Assembly: GCA_019188255.1 (NCBI GenBank)
Contig: JAETXT010000008.1
Span: forward strand, 2,542,001-2,606,000
Length of the DNA: 64,000 bases
From: Verticillium longisporum
Lineage: Eukaryota; Ascomycota; Sordariomycetes; Glomerellales; Plectosphaerellaceae
Direction of reading: 5' to 3'
Part shown: positions 34,941 through 44,868 of the stretch, piece after piece
Numbering within the stretch: position 1 is the first letter of the stretch
Layout: the number at the start of each line of letters is the position of its first letter
Notes under the pieces: model-generated
What the model was told of the DNA's origin: nothing
The model's input: the letters and a program-made list of their open reading frames with translations, nothing else
The model's database searches: none
Program-made: the position numbers and the translations under genes

Positions 34941-35541
34941 GGCATTCGGTCTCGCTTCGGTCTCGCTATTCTGCGACTGCGCGGCTGCGTCAGGATTGGG
35001 TCTTTGAGGTGAGGCCCTAGGAGAACGCGAAGGCGGGAGAGTGACGGTACTATAGCAGAGGCGCTCCTCTTCCGCTGTGCCTCGAGCGCCATGCCACGTG
35101 ACCGGAGAGATAAGGAGCCGAGGCTGTTTACATAATCGTCCGTGGGTCCAGCATGGAATGCTCCGTCTTGGGATTGTCCTGTGTCTTGCAACTGATTAAT
35201 CTCGTCTGCTCTAGCCATCGACTACCTGCTCACTATGAGAGTCAATATGACCGAGTCGAGCTGACGACAGACGTACAAGGCGCTTCTGATGCATCCCCTT
35301 GGACCAGGCCTGTAATGTTTAAGAGCACGGTCCAGCGGAATGTCGACCGCGATGGAACTGGCCCAAGCTTGAGTGTTCTTGTAAGTCTTAGGTAATCTTT
35401 CAATGCATCTCGTCGAGTTTCTGTGTCAAAGTGGGGTTAGATTTCTGCCGGGTCTCACCACCAAAAAGTTCAGTAGCATGAATTTTTGGGTCCAGTTCGA
35501 GTACTGCGAAGCTGCATACACCACCAGTACGCTTATTCCAA
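34941..35541. other. Divergent promoter between the Zn2Cys6 factor and bfr2
   Basis: About 600 bp shared by two divergently transcribed genes. No ATG-initiated open frame of good composition is present. Confidence 0.5.
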
Positions 35542-37461
35542 ATGGCCCGCCCGAAGCGATTCGAAGAGTTTGAGGAGAAGGCCGTCAAGGGTAAGATCTC
35601 TACACAAAGTTTCTTCAATCTTGGGTGCCTAACAAACCCCTGCAGACTACGATCCTGAAGCCGACTCGGCTGTCGACAACGACCAGAGCGGCAGCGGCAG
35701 CGGCAGCGAAGACGAGGGCGCAGATCTTGCCGGCACCGAACATTACCTCAACGTTGGGTATGTATCCTTGACGTCGTGGTCAATCGTTTATTCTGGAATG
35801 ATGACAAGCAGCTAACCCCCTCCAGCAAGAGCAAGCTTCGCCAGAAGGAAAATGTCTCTCTCGGCCCCCAGTACCGTGGCTCCCGTGTCAGCCGTCAGGC
35901 CCTCGAGGACAGCGACGAAGGCAGCGAAGACTTTGAAGATGCGCAGGAAGACTTCGACTCAGACGCCGAGGAGTACGACGACCCCGAGACGGCTGATCTA
36001 GCTGTCGACCAGGCCAGGGCCGACGAGGATGCCGAGATCAGCAGCGACGATGCGCTCGGTGACAGCGACGATGAAAAGCTCGGCAAGTTTGTCTTCCGAG
36101 GCAGCTCAAAACCTCATGAAGGCAAGGATAAGAAGGGCAGGAAGAAGAGGCCGACGGCGGTGGACTTCATCTCCGGCTCCGAGGACGAGCAAGTCGAAGA
36201 ACAAGATGACGACAGCGACGCTTCCGGCGGCGTCGACCTTGTGGACGTCGAGGCCGAGGAGGAGTCTGGCGAGTCTGGCAGCGGCGACGAGGATGAGGAC
36301 GAGGAAGACGAAGACGAAGAGGGCGACTCTGATCTTGACGGCTTTATCAACGACGATTCAGACCTCGAAGACGAGGACGAGGACGATGAGGACGCCTCGG
36401 GCTCAGAAGACGACGACGAAGGCGAAGACGACGATGCCCCAAAACTGAACAAGTCATCCCGCGCCGCCGACGCCCGTGCCGAGCAGCGCAAGCTCATGAA
36501 CGAAGGGCAAAAGGCCCTCGTCGCCACCATTTCGGCCGCCGTCCAACAAGACGCCGCCAAGGGCCTCGCCGTTCGCCAGCAGCGCAAGACCTTTGACGGC
36601 CTGCTCAACATCCGCATCCGCCTGCAGAAAGCCCTTGTCGCGACAAACTCCTTTTCCGCTTTCAATGCCGTCGGCGACGACGACGCGGAGCCGTACTCGG
36701 CCGCCGAGGAAGCCGCGCTCAAGCTCCTCGGCACGCTCGACAGCGTCCGCGCCACGCTCGTCCCCAGCGCCTCAACACCCCCCTCGTCTTCGACGCCCGA
36801 CAAGAAGCGCAAGCGCGACACCTCGACCGAGGCACTCTGGGCCGTGCTCCAGGAAACAGATGCCCGCGCCGCCAAGCACCGGCGCAAGGTCCTCGACACG
36901 TGGTCTTCCAAGACGCGCAACGCGACCGTCGAGGTCAAGTCGCGCAACCTCATCTCGTCGCAGCAGTCGCTCGTCGCGTCCCTCGAGGACCAGCTCCTCA
37001 ACTCGGACCGCCTTATCAAGCGCGCGCGCACGCCGCGCTCGTGCGCCCCCGTCCAGGTCGCCGCCAAGGTCAACGAGGACGCCTCGGTGTATGACGATGC
37101 GGACTTTTACCAGCTCCTGCTCAAGGAGCTCGTGGAGCAGAGGACATCCGACGAGACGGCGGCGCAGGCGAGCGGCGGCGCGCTGGCGACGGTCAGGTGG
37201 GCTGCCATGAAGGAGGCGGGGACGAAGAAGCACGTGGACAGGCGGGCGAGCAAGGGGAGGAAGATGCGGTTCAACATCCACGAGAAGCTGCAAAACTTCA
37301 TGGCGCCAGAGGATCGAAGGGCGTGGGAGCAAGAAGCCATCGACCGGTTGTTCGGCACCCTGTTCGGGCAGAGAATGGTGCTGGCCGAAGCCGAGGGTGA
37401 GGATGAGGAGATGGAAGACGGCAATGCAGAGGAGGAGGGGCTCAGGTTGTTCAGGAGCTAG
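35542..37461 (+). CDS. bfr2: Bfr2/AATF (Traube) ribosome-biogenesis protein
   Basis: Bfr2 (AATF/Che-1 in animals) is a nucleolar small-subunit processome factor. Exons 35542-35590, 35646-35757 and 35826-37461 (introns of 55 and 68 bp) give 598 residues. The start MARPKRFEEFEEKAVKDYDP and the KSKLRQKENVSLGPQYRGSR motif after exon 2 are family hallmarks. A long Asp/Glu/Ser-rich acidic region (about residues 75-270) precedes the AATF leucine-zipper region (LNEGQKALV, QQRKTFDGLLNIRIRLQKAL). The C-terminus has the Traube domain, with YDDADFYQLLLKELVEQR and the basic RRASKGRKMRFNIHEKLQNF segment. The reading frame is conserved across both splice junctions. Confidence 0.95.
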
Positions 37462-37646
37462 GCCCCGGTGCAGTAGACCAATACCAGTCATTTTGGGTTC
37501 TCTCCTTCTTTCGAGGCGCGCGCATTCTGTATGCTATCGTCGCAGGTGGTACACTTCTTTGGTCAAGTGTACAGGTTTGCCATGATCCGTTCTTGTGTTG
37601 CAGTCATTGTCGTCGGCCCCCGGCAAAAGATTACAAGCCGACACTA

Positions 37647-38033
37647 TCACAGAAGAGCAGACCCGATGAACAGCAGGCACAAACCCCAATGCACCCCTAG
37701 ATGGACCACTGGCCCTCCAAGCGTCTTCTTCTGCTGCGCTTCTCTCCCTCCATTACCAGACGTCATCCTCACCCAGGCCCTCCAGCATGGCCAGAGATGC
37801 CAAAACGCCAACGAAGCAGCAGCCCATCGCGCAAGCCCCTCGACGCCAGGACCCACGAGCACACCGATACAGAGCAAGGCTGTGGTCAACAACAGGCCGC
37901 CGACCAGCTGGCACACCAAGACAGCGGCCTCCGATGGGGATGCAATCTGGGTGTCAGGACGCAGGATGAACTGCCGGGCAGCCAGTACTTCAACGGGGAT
38001 ATGGAGGAGGAAGGGCAACTTGGCAAGCAGCAT
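37647..38033 (-). CDS. Small fungal integral-membrane protein (conserved hypothetical)
   Basis: An ORF of 128 residues from the first ATG (38033), MLLAKLPFLLHIPVEVLAAR. Three to four hydrophobic segments are visible: LPFLLHIPVEVLAA, AAVLVCQLVGGLLLTTALLCIG, the Ala/Leu/Trp-rich ARWAAASLAFWHLWPCW, and a final HLGVHWGLCLLFIGSALL. The pattern of an N-terminal helix, a FILRP-x-TQ loop, and a QL-x-GGLLL-x-T segment resembles a widespread family of short Pezizomycotina membrane proteins of unknown function. The frame is open 12 codons upstream but only through a GTG. It is convergent with bfr2, about 185 bp apart. There is a minor chance that it is only an open frame in a 3' region. Confidence 0.55.
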   Translation of the reverse strand: MLLAKLPFLLHIPVEVLAARQFILRPDTQIASPSEAAVLVCQLVGGLLLTTALLCIGVLVGPGVEGLARWAAASLAFWHLWPCWRAWVRMTSGNGGREAQQKKTLGGPVVHLGVHWGLCLLFIGSALL

Positions 38034-39480
38034 GATCGGGCGGTCGGTCGTGTTCGGGTCGGGTGACACGCGCGGCCTACGATAAGCGGGATCTCGAGAA
38101 AGAAGGAATGTGTTATGGAAGGTGGCTTGTGGCTGAGTCTGTCAGTTGCGCTGCGCTTGTTCGTAACGAGACGGTGATCGGCCATTAGAGGTGGACGCAC
38201 TTCTGTGCCGGCGGGGTGAATCCAAAGCCGAATCGGGGGTTTCAGAAATTCTTGAGACGTTCGGATCAGGCTGCCTACCTAGAGTTTGTTTTATTTTCCG
38301 TGATGCACCGACATGGAATGTCAATTCAAGCTCAAGCTTCATCTTCTCGGCGTCGGCTGGCTCGAACCTGTGACACCTGTAACCGGAACCTTACTGTTCC
38401 TGCCCCTCGCCTCGTCAGGTCATCAGCAGGAGTGAGGAGGGGCGGCCAGCAACAGGGGCGTGTCCACCCAATCAGACTGACGAAATCCCATCGTCATCAC
38501 TCTCCAGCGCCTGCAGGTGCCTGGAAGCTCTCGCCTGCCCTGGCAGCTCAGCTCGCTGACTATGTACACCACCACCTCCCCATCCCCACCACCCATCGCC
38601 AGGTACCGAAACGTCGACCCGACAGGCGGCAATCATGATGCACCGCTTCCATCATCGTCGCCCACCCTGCCCTGCTTCTGCTTGGGATAGCCTCTTGTTC
38701 AGTACTGGCCTAGCACCTAGGTAATTAGCACCTAGGTAATTAGGTACCTCAGTGAGGACAATGGGCCAGGTAATCGGACGCTGGAGCAATGAATCCGTCC
38801 GTACCCACCAATTATAGCCCCCTTGCCACGGTCACAGTACGCCTGTCCATTGGTCGAGGAACTGGCTCGGCGGCTGTCCGTCTTTTGTTGAGCTTCGAGT
38901 TGTCGTCGTCTTGCCCCTGAGGACCTTCTCCTTTCCTCCAGGTCCCTACCTACCTAGCTACCAAGGCTACCTATAGGCCCGGACGAAGCTTTGCGGCCGG
39001 GTCGTCATGCTGCATAGCATCGTAACTAGCAGACAAACAAGTTGACCGCCTTTTCTGCCCTCACCAATCGTTGCTCGCCCGTCTTGACCTGCGCCGAATC
39101 CTAGCGCATCTCTTGGCCCCCAGTGATATCGGCATCATCATCGCCAATTCTCTATCTGCAAGCTATCGAAAAGCGCCAGCTTTTGCATGTGTGCCGTGCC
39201 CCCCATTGCATTGTCTCACTGTTCGCTCCCTGTCACCGTTTCAGCTTTCCTTGTTTTGGTCATCCATTTGACTTTGGACCAAACATAGCTCCCACATACA
39301 TCGCCTGCCATCCCATTTTCGTGTTTTTTTTTTTCTTTCTGAATCTAGACCGACCAACCTCAGACCGTGTTCTAGCTCTACAATCGAGCCTTTCCTCGTA
39401 GCTCTTGACACCATCGGGAGCTACCCCTCCCCCACCTCCCCTCAGTCCCCTCGCTCCAGCGCACAACGATTCGCGCCGCC
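38034..39480. other. Intergenic, promoter of the type III PKS gene
   Basis: About 1.4 kb. It contains a CACCTAGGTAATTAG direct repeat (38714-38752), another CTACCTACCTAGCTACC patch near 38945, and a pyrimidine-rich leader with a T-run at about 39323-39335. No supportable gene. Confidence 0.5.
38714..38752. repeat. CACCTAGGTAATTAG tandem patch
   Basis: AGCACCTAGGTAATT occurs twice in tandem, followed by AGGTACCT. It carries the same CCTAGG palindromic core as the patches at 6847 and 28131. Confidence 0.75.
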
Positions 39481-40935
39481 ATGACCTCCTCAAACACCTT
39501 TGGAGACTTGGGTCTTTCCATTATCGGCGTGGGAACCCAGTACCCGCCTCATGCGCTGGACCAGAACTGTCTCGACGTCCTGGCTGCGCGATTCTACCCC
39601 GAATCACCAGCGTACGTACTCTTCCTGTCGGGGGGATCACCCACCACCCTTCTGGTGTCTCACTGACTCGTGGCCGCCCGCCATAGTATGAAAAAGATGC
39701 TCTCGATCAACCGCTTCACAGGAATTGACGCGCGGTCATCAATCGGAACACCAGACCACCCAATCGTCAACCGAAAGCAGGCCCCCTCGATCACGGACCT
39801 CCACGAAGTTTTCGTCAGCGAAGGCATTCCCCTCTCGGTGAGCGCCGGCCGCAAGGCCCTCGACGAGGCCGGCATCGACCCTGCCCAGATCACGCACATT
39901 GTCGCGACAACCTGCACGGACAGCGCAAATCCGGGGTTCGACCACTATGTCGCCAAGCAGCTCGGCCTCACCCACAATGTCGAAAAGGTCCTCTTGCACG
40001 GCATCGGCTGCAGTGGCGGCCTCGCCACGCTGCGCACCGCCGCCAACCTGGCGCTGGGGCACACGGCCCGCGGCAAGCCGGCGCGCATCCTGTGCCTCGC
40101 CCTGGAAGTGAGCACGACCATGGTGCGCAGCGAGATGGACAGCATCAACGAGTCACAGGACACCAGGATAGGCATCGCCTTGTTCTCCGACTGCGGCAGT
40201 GCCGTCGTGCTGAGCAACGGGATTGGACCGCCGACGGAGCCTGTGTACGACCTGCTGGGCTGGGAGCACAGGATCATCCCCAACTCGGACAAGGATCTCG
40301 GGTTCGACGTTGACGTCTCAGGTATGTTCACGCGGAAGACTTTCCCTCGGCCAACGCGCGAATTGCTAACACGGATCGCAGGCTGGAAGGTGGTTCTGTC
40401 CCCTCGCGTCCCGGCGCTCGCGTCGTCGGTCATGGCGCCAACGTTTGCAGATCTGCTGGCCTCCGTGCCGTCACTGCCAGCCGAGTACCAGAAAGCCGAC
40501 GACTTTGACTGGGCCATGCACCCTGGCGGCGCCACCATTTTGACGGGGGCCGAGAAGGCCATGGGCATCTCGTCCGAGCACATGCGCGCGAGCTACGACA
40601 CCTACATCAACCACGGCAACTCGAGCTCGGCGACCATCTTCAGCGTCCTCGACCGGTTGCGAAGCAAAGACATGGACGCGCTGGCGCCGGGTGGGCGGGT
40701 CCGGGACTTTGTCGTCGGTTGCGCCTTCGGCCCCGGCATCACGGCAGAGATGTGCATGCTGAAGCGCAACCGGGGCGTGCAGGGTGTCACAGGCTTGCTG
40801 ACGCCACCGGAGACGGAGAGCGAGGGAGGCCGCAGCGATGCTGGGGACGATATCGAAAGTCCGGCGGCGGCAGCACCGCAGGCGACTGGCGAGGCGTTTG
40901 TCGCGGAAGCATTGGAGCAACTGGACCTCGATTGA
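39481..40935 (+). CDS. Type III polyketide synthase (chalcone/stilbene synthase superfamily)
   Basis: Type III PKSs are homodimeric ketosynthases that extend acyl-CoA starters with malonyl-CoA; fungal ones make alkylresorcinols, pyrones or phenols. Exons 39481-39611, 39687-40321 and 40382-40935 (introns of 75 and 60 bp) give 439 residues. The catalytic triad is visible: Cys152 in LHGIGCSGGLATLR, His302 in FDWAMHPGGATIL and Asn335 in YINHGNSSSATIF. The CoA-site and active-site framing motifs (ITHIVATTCTD, and GCAFGPGITAEMCML near the end) are intact. Compared with plant enzymes there is a C-terminal extension of about 60 residues rich in Glu/Ala, seen in other fungal members. Starter and product cannot be predicted. 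Neighbours on both sides are housekeeping or unrelated genes, so no cluster is apparent. Confidence 0.95.
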
Positions 40936-42685
40936 GCCCGCATTGTGCTTTACAAGGTCAGGAAGGCAGGCAAGGCGTTGGAGGTTTTTCTTTTTTTTTG
41001 TCCTGTACGTATGTCAGAGCAACAGTCAGCATTTGTAGGGTGGGGATGCCCGCCGGAGAAGCAATGATGAAAGCAATGAAGAAAATGACACGACGGGGTC
41101 CTGTCCGTTGCTCCTCAGACTCTGCCACAATGGCCAGATGCCTCTGGGTATCAGAAGCCAGCCGGCATGTCCCCCTTGGCGGGGGCGAATTTGCCCGCGG
41201 ATGCCAGACGGAAACTTCACGATGCGGCTGGCGCAGAGGCCAACGGCCAAAGATTCTCCGGAAAACGAGCCCCTCCAAACCCCAGAACCTGGGGTCGCGC
41301 CCCTTCATCAACCGAGGATGCCCGAGACTCGGGACGATGCCGCTGGTCGACATTGTACAAACACGATCGCCCCGGTGACAGAGTCCCCGCCAGTTCGCAG
41401 ACGATTGTAGTCTTGAAAGCCGCGTCCCGGCATACCGAAGTGCAGGGGGGAACCCGTCTTCCGCATCTTTCCGTCGCCCATCGGCAATGCCTTGGACCTA
41501 GAGCATGCGAGGATCTCCTCCCACGATTTCGTTCGGGTGCTTCATTGGCCGAGATGCTGCTGTAGAGGGGCATCGCCGGCTCGATGCGGTAGCTGGGTGT
41601 GTTTTTGTTTGTCCATGCTGGCCCGTTCCTTGGGCTGTCATCAGATCCGAAGCATCGTGACATTCGCACGCGGGCGCCGAGCGACGTCTCGAGTAGACCC
41701 CCCCCTCCCTTCCTCTCTTTCCTTCCCAGGGAACGAGACACCCCCCCAAGCACTTCTATTTTTGCCCAGCCTTTGTCATTTTATCCCCCCCTTCTTTTGT
41801 CTGAGCTGTTTTTTGTTTCGCTTTTCTGCTTCACCTGATTGTGTCAATGAAATTTCTCATCTCAACAGTCAGGTCTAAAAAGCCGCACTGCTCCGATAGA
41901 CGGCACGGCACCGTGGGCAGGTGAGAGGGGGATGATGGCACGGGTGGTGTTTACCGAGCAGTGGGAGCTTTGGTGAAGAAGAGGGGTTTCCTAGGGGGGG
42001 GCTGCCTGCCTGGCAACGACAGGGCCTGTAGCTGTTCGGGCAGTGGAAAAGGAAACAAACGGACGAAATTGGCGGGTTGACGTCAAGTGGGGGTGAACCG
42101 TACGGGTACGCCCGGAGTCGGATCAAAGGGTGGTGGTTCTGACTGGCCCCATTCGGGCGTCTCACTTTGTACCTGCCCCTCAACACTTTGGTGGGGTGAG
42201 ACTTCACTCGTTCGTCACTTTGGTGCTCGTGCCTCAGCTCGCCCTCCGACCCCGCCTCGACACGGGCTGGACTTGGCTGAGGAAATGCCTCTGGTGTGTG
42301 TCTGGGTGGGAGCACGGCGCGATGCAATTGGGTGCCCGCGGCGTGGGTTGGCACGACAGGTAGCTCTTCGTAACGTGACGCACCTTGGAAACCCAACAAG
42401 GAGGGACGGAGCGAGTGGGAGGGGCGGTCGAGCACCAGAAGGGCCGGCCGGCGGACATGGCGCGCTGCAAATATCTTGTCCATTAGTGGTGCTTCTATCA
42501 TCCTCGACTTGAATTTCCCTCCTCCCTTTCTACACCTCACAATCCAATTTCTTCCATATATCCTTTTTTTGGTACTCACCAGCAAACCGAATTCTTCTTG
42601 ATCACCCTCTTGAAGAATCAATTCCTCTCTCCCAACACCTTCGCATCCTACCCCTCCACCAGCTACCCCGCCATCCACCATCAAC
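40936..42685. other. Intergenic, aldolase promoter
   Basis: About 1.75 kb upstream of the aldolase gene. The region from about 42480 is the CT-rich leader expected for a strongly expressed glycolytic gene. A minus-strand open frame of up to 283 codons covers 41875-42726 but overlaps the aldolase start and is Arg/Pro/His-rich, so I read it as antisense noise. Confidence 0.5.
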
Positions 42686-44114
42686 ATGGGTGTCCTCCAG
42701 GATCTTAACCTCAAGCCCGGCGTCATCTACGGCGATGATGTCCTAAAGCTCTTCACCTACGCCAAGGAGAAGGGTTTTGCCATGCCCGCCGTCAACGTTG
42801 TATGTTGCTGTCGTCCCGTGCTTCGTCCTGACGCTGTTTGTGCATTCGCTTACCCCGCCAACCTCGCAGACCTCCTCTTCCACCGTTGTCGCTACCCTCG
42901 AGGCCGCCCGCGACTCCAAGTCGCCTGTCATCCTGCAGTTGTACGTCTGAACCGAATCCTCGTCGCTTCACTTTGCAGCCTAGCTAACAAAACACAGCTC
43001 CCAGGGCGGTGCTGCCTTCTTCGCCGGCAAGGGCGTCACCAACAGCGCTGAGAAGCAGGAGGCTTCCGTCGCCGGTGCCGTTGCGGCCGCTCACTACATT
43101 CGCGCCATCGCTCCCATCTACGGCGTCCCCGTCGTTCTCCACACCGACCACTGCGCGTAAGTTGCGAGACCTGCTCTACCTCTAGGCATTTTGGCACCCC
43201 TCCCGCTGACCCCCCTATTCAGCAAGAAGCTTCTGCCTTGGCTCGATGGCATGCTCGACGCCGATGAGGCCGAGTTCAAGAAGAGCGGCACTCCCTCTTC
43301 TCCTCCCACATGATCGATCTCTCCGAGGAGGAAGTCAAGTGGAACATTGACACCACCGCCGCCTACCTCAAGCGCTCCGCTCCCATGAAGCTCTGGCTCG
43401 AGATGGAGATTGGCAGTAAGTTTGGAATCCCACTCACGATTATTTCGCCCCCAAAGGACAATCACATACTCACCTACGCGACAGTCACCGGTGGTGAGGA
43501 GGATGGCGTCAACAACGAGGACGTCGACAACAACTCCCTCTACACTCAGCCCGAGGACATCTGGGCCATCTACCAGACCCTCTCCGCCATCAGCCCCTTC
43601 TTCTCCATCGCCGCTGGCTTCGGCAACGTCCACGGTGTCTACAAGCCCGGCAACGTCAAGCTCCACCCCGAGCTGCTGAGCAAGCACCAGAAGTTTGTCG
43701 CCGAGAAGCTCGGCAGCAAGGAGGAGAAGCCCGTCTTCTTCGTCTTCCACGGCGGCTCCGGCTCCACCGTCGAGGAGTTCCAGCAGGCCATCAGCTACGG
43801 TGTCGTCAAGGTCAACCTCGACACTGATCTGCAGTGGGCCTACCTCACCGGTGTCCGTGACTACGTCACCAAGAACATTGACTACCTGAAGTACGTGTTT
43901 TCCCGCCTCCGACGTTGTGTCGATTCCGCGCTTCGTGCTCTGCTTCCCGTTGCTAACCCCCACCCGCAGGACCCAGGTCGGCAACCCCGAGGGCGCTGAC
44001 AAGCCCAACAAGAAGAAGTACGACCCTCGTGTCTGGGTCCGCGAGTCCGAGAAGACCATGACCGTCCGCGTCAAGGAGGCCCTCGACCACTTCAAGGCCG
44101 CCGGCTCTTTGTAA
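42686..44114 (+). CDS. fba1: Class II fructose-bisphosphate aldolase, with one frame break
   Basis: This zinc enzyme cleaves fructose 1,6-bisphosphate to dihydroxyacetone phosphate and glyceraldehyde 3-phosphate in glycolysis. Exons are 42686-42799, 42870-42940, 42998-43156, 43223-43415, 43487-43890 and 43980-44114; all introns are GT-AG and 57-89 bp. Diagnostic segments are VVLHTDHCAKKLLPWLDGML (zinc His), FFSIAAGFGNVHGVYKPGNV (zinc His), and FVFHGGSGSTVEEFQQAISY with VKVNLDTDLQWAY (phosphate and Schiff-independent substrate site). In exon 4 the frame breaks at a CCC run (43293-43295): one added C turns the broken reading into SGTPLFSSHMIDLSEE. With that correction the protein is 358 residues, the usual length. 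Loss of this essential enzyme is implausible, so I suspect an assembly error. The codon bias is that of a highly expressed gene. Confidence 0.96.
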
Positions 44115-44868
44115 GCGACCAATTCCGCGGGGGACGATGGATTCGGTAATGAAAATTGCTGCCGCAGCACGGTTGGGAGGTGATTAGATTGCTGTAATTG
44201 GTAGCAAAGAATGATATCCATGACATGAGTTGCGAACATCAACCGTGAGCCCCTTGAAATAAGTCTGTCTGGACTGTCTTGTGCGGACAGGGCCGTAGGC
44301 TTTGCCTTGGCCCCTTGCTATGACTGACAGGTTGAGTACATCTACGACCAATTTCACAAGTTGCAAGTAGTCTGAGAGTGACAGCACCTTTTGCTACAAC
44401 AACCCAAGCTACTGGCATATAACCTCGAGAGAATCACGTATTCGCCAATACGGCAATTGACGAGCCCAAAAGTATTCTCGAGATCAAATCTCCTCGCTAT
44501 CGCGACCAAACTTTGTACTCGGATGCCCTCTTTACCACAACCTTTCCACTGCTTCCAAAAAAGCTTCCAGTCGCAAGCGGGGTCCGGGTGAACATCGGCA
44601 GAAAGGGAGATGCGACGGAGGTGAACCCCCCCTTGCGACAGCGACAGCTCCCCGCCATGCATTCGAGGTCGGCTCCATAGCCTCGTCGCCGTTCCGAGCC
44701 CAAGTTGACTGACTACCCTCGACTGACCAGTCCGCGGGACTGTCTCGCACGCGCGCAATCGAATTCACCCAACGACAACATCTTATCGCACTGCTAGGCG
44801 GCATACCTTACCTCTTGCTTCCCTCCTTCCGAAGATATGTTCATTGGGGCGAGGAAACCGAAGCCAAA
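44115..44868. other. Intergenic between aldolase and PAN2 genes
   Basis: About 750 bp holding the aldolase 3' UTR and the PAN2 promoter. Nothing else is recognised. Confidence 0.5.

Noticed and set aside
36114..37073. Minus-strand 319-codon open frame across bfr2
   Set aside because: A shadow of the acidic Asp/Glu/Ser coding region, which reads as poly-Ser on the opposite strand.
41875..42726. Minus-strand open frame of 283 codons upstream of the aldolase gene
   Set aside because: It overlaps the aldolase promoter and start, is rich in Arg, Pro and His as expected from reverse reading of a CT-rich leader, and shows no domain.
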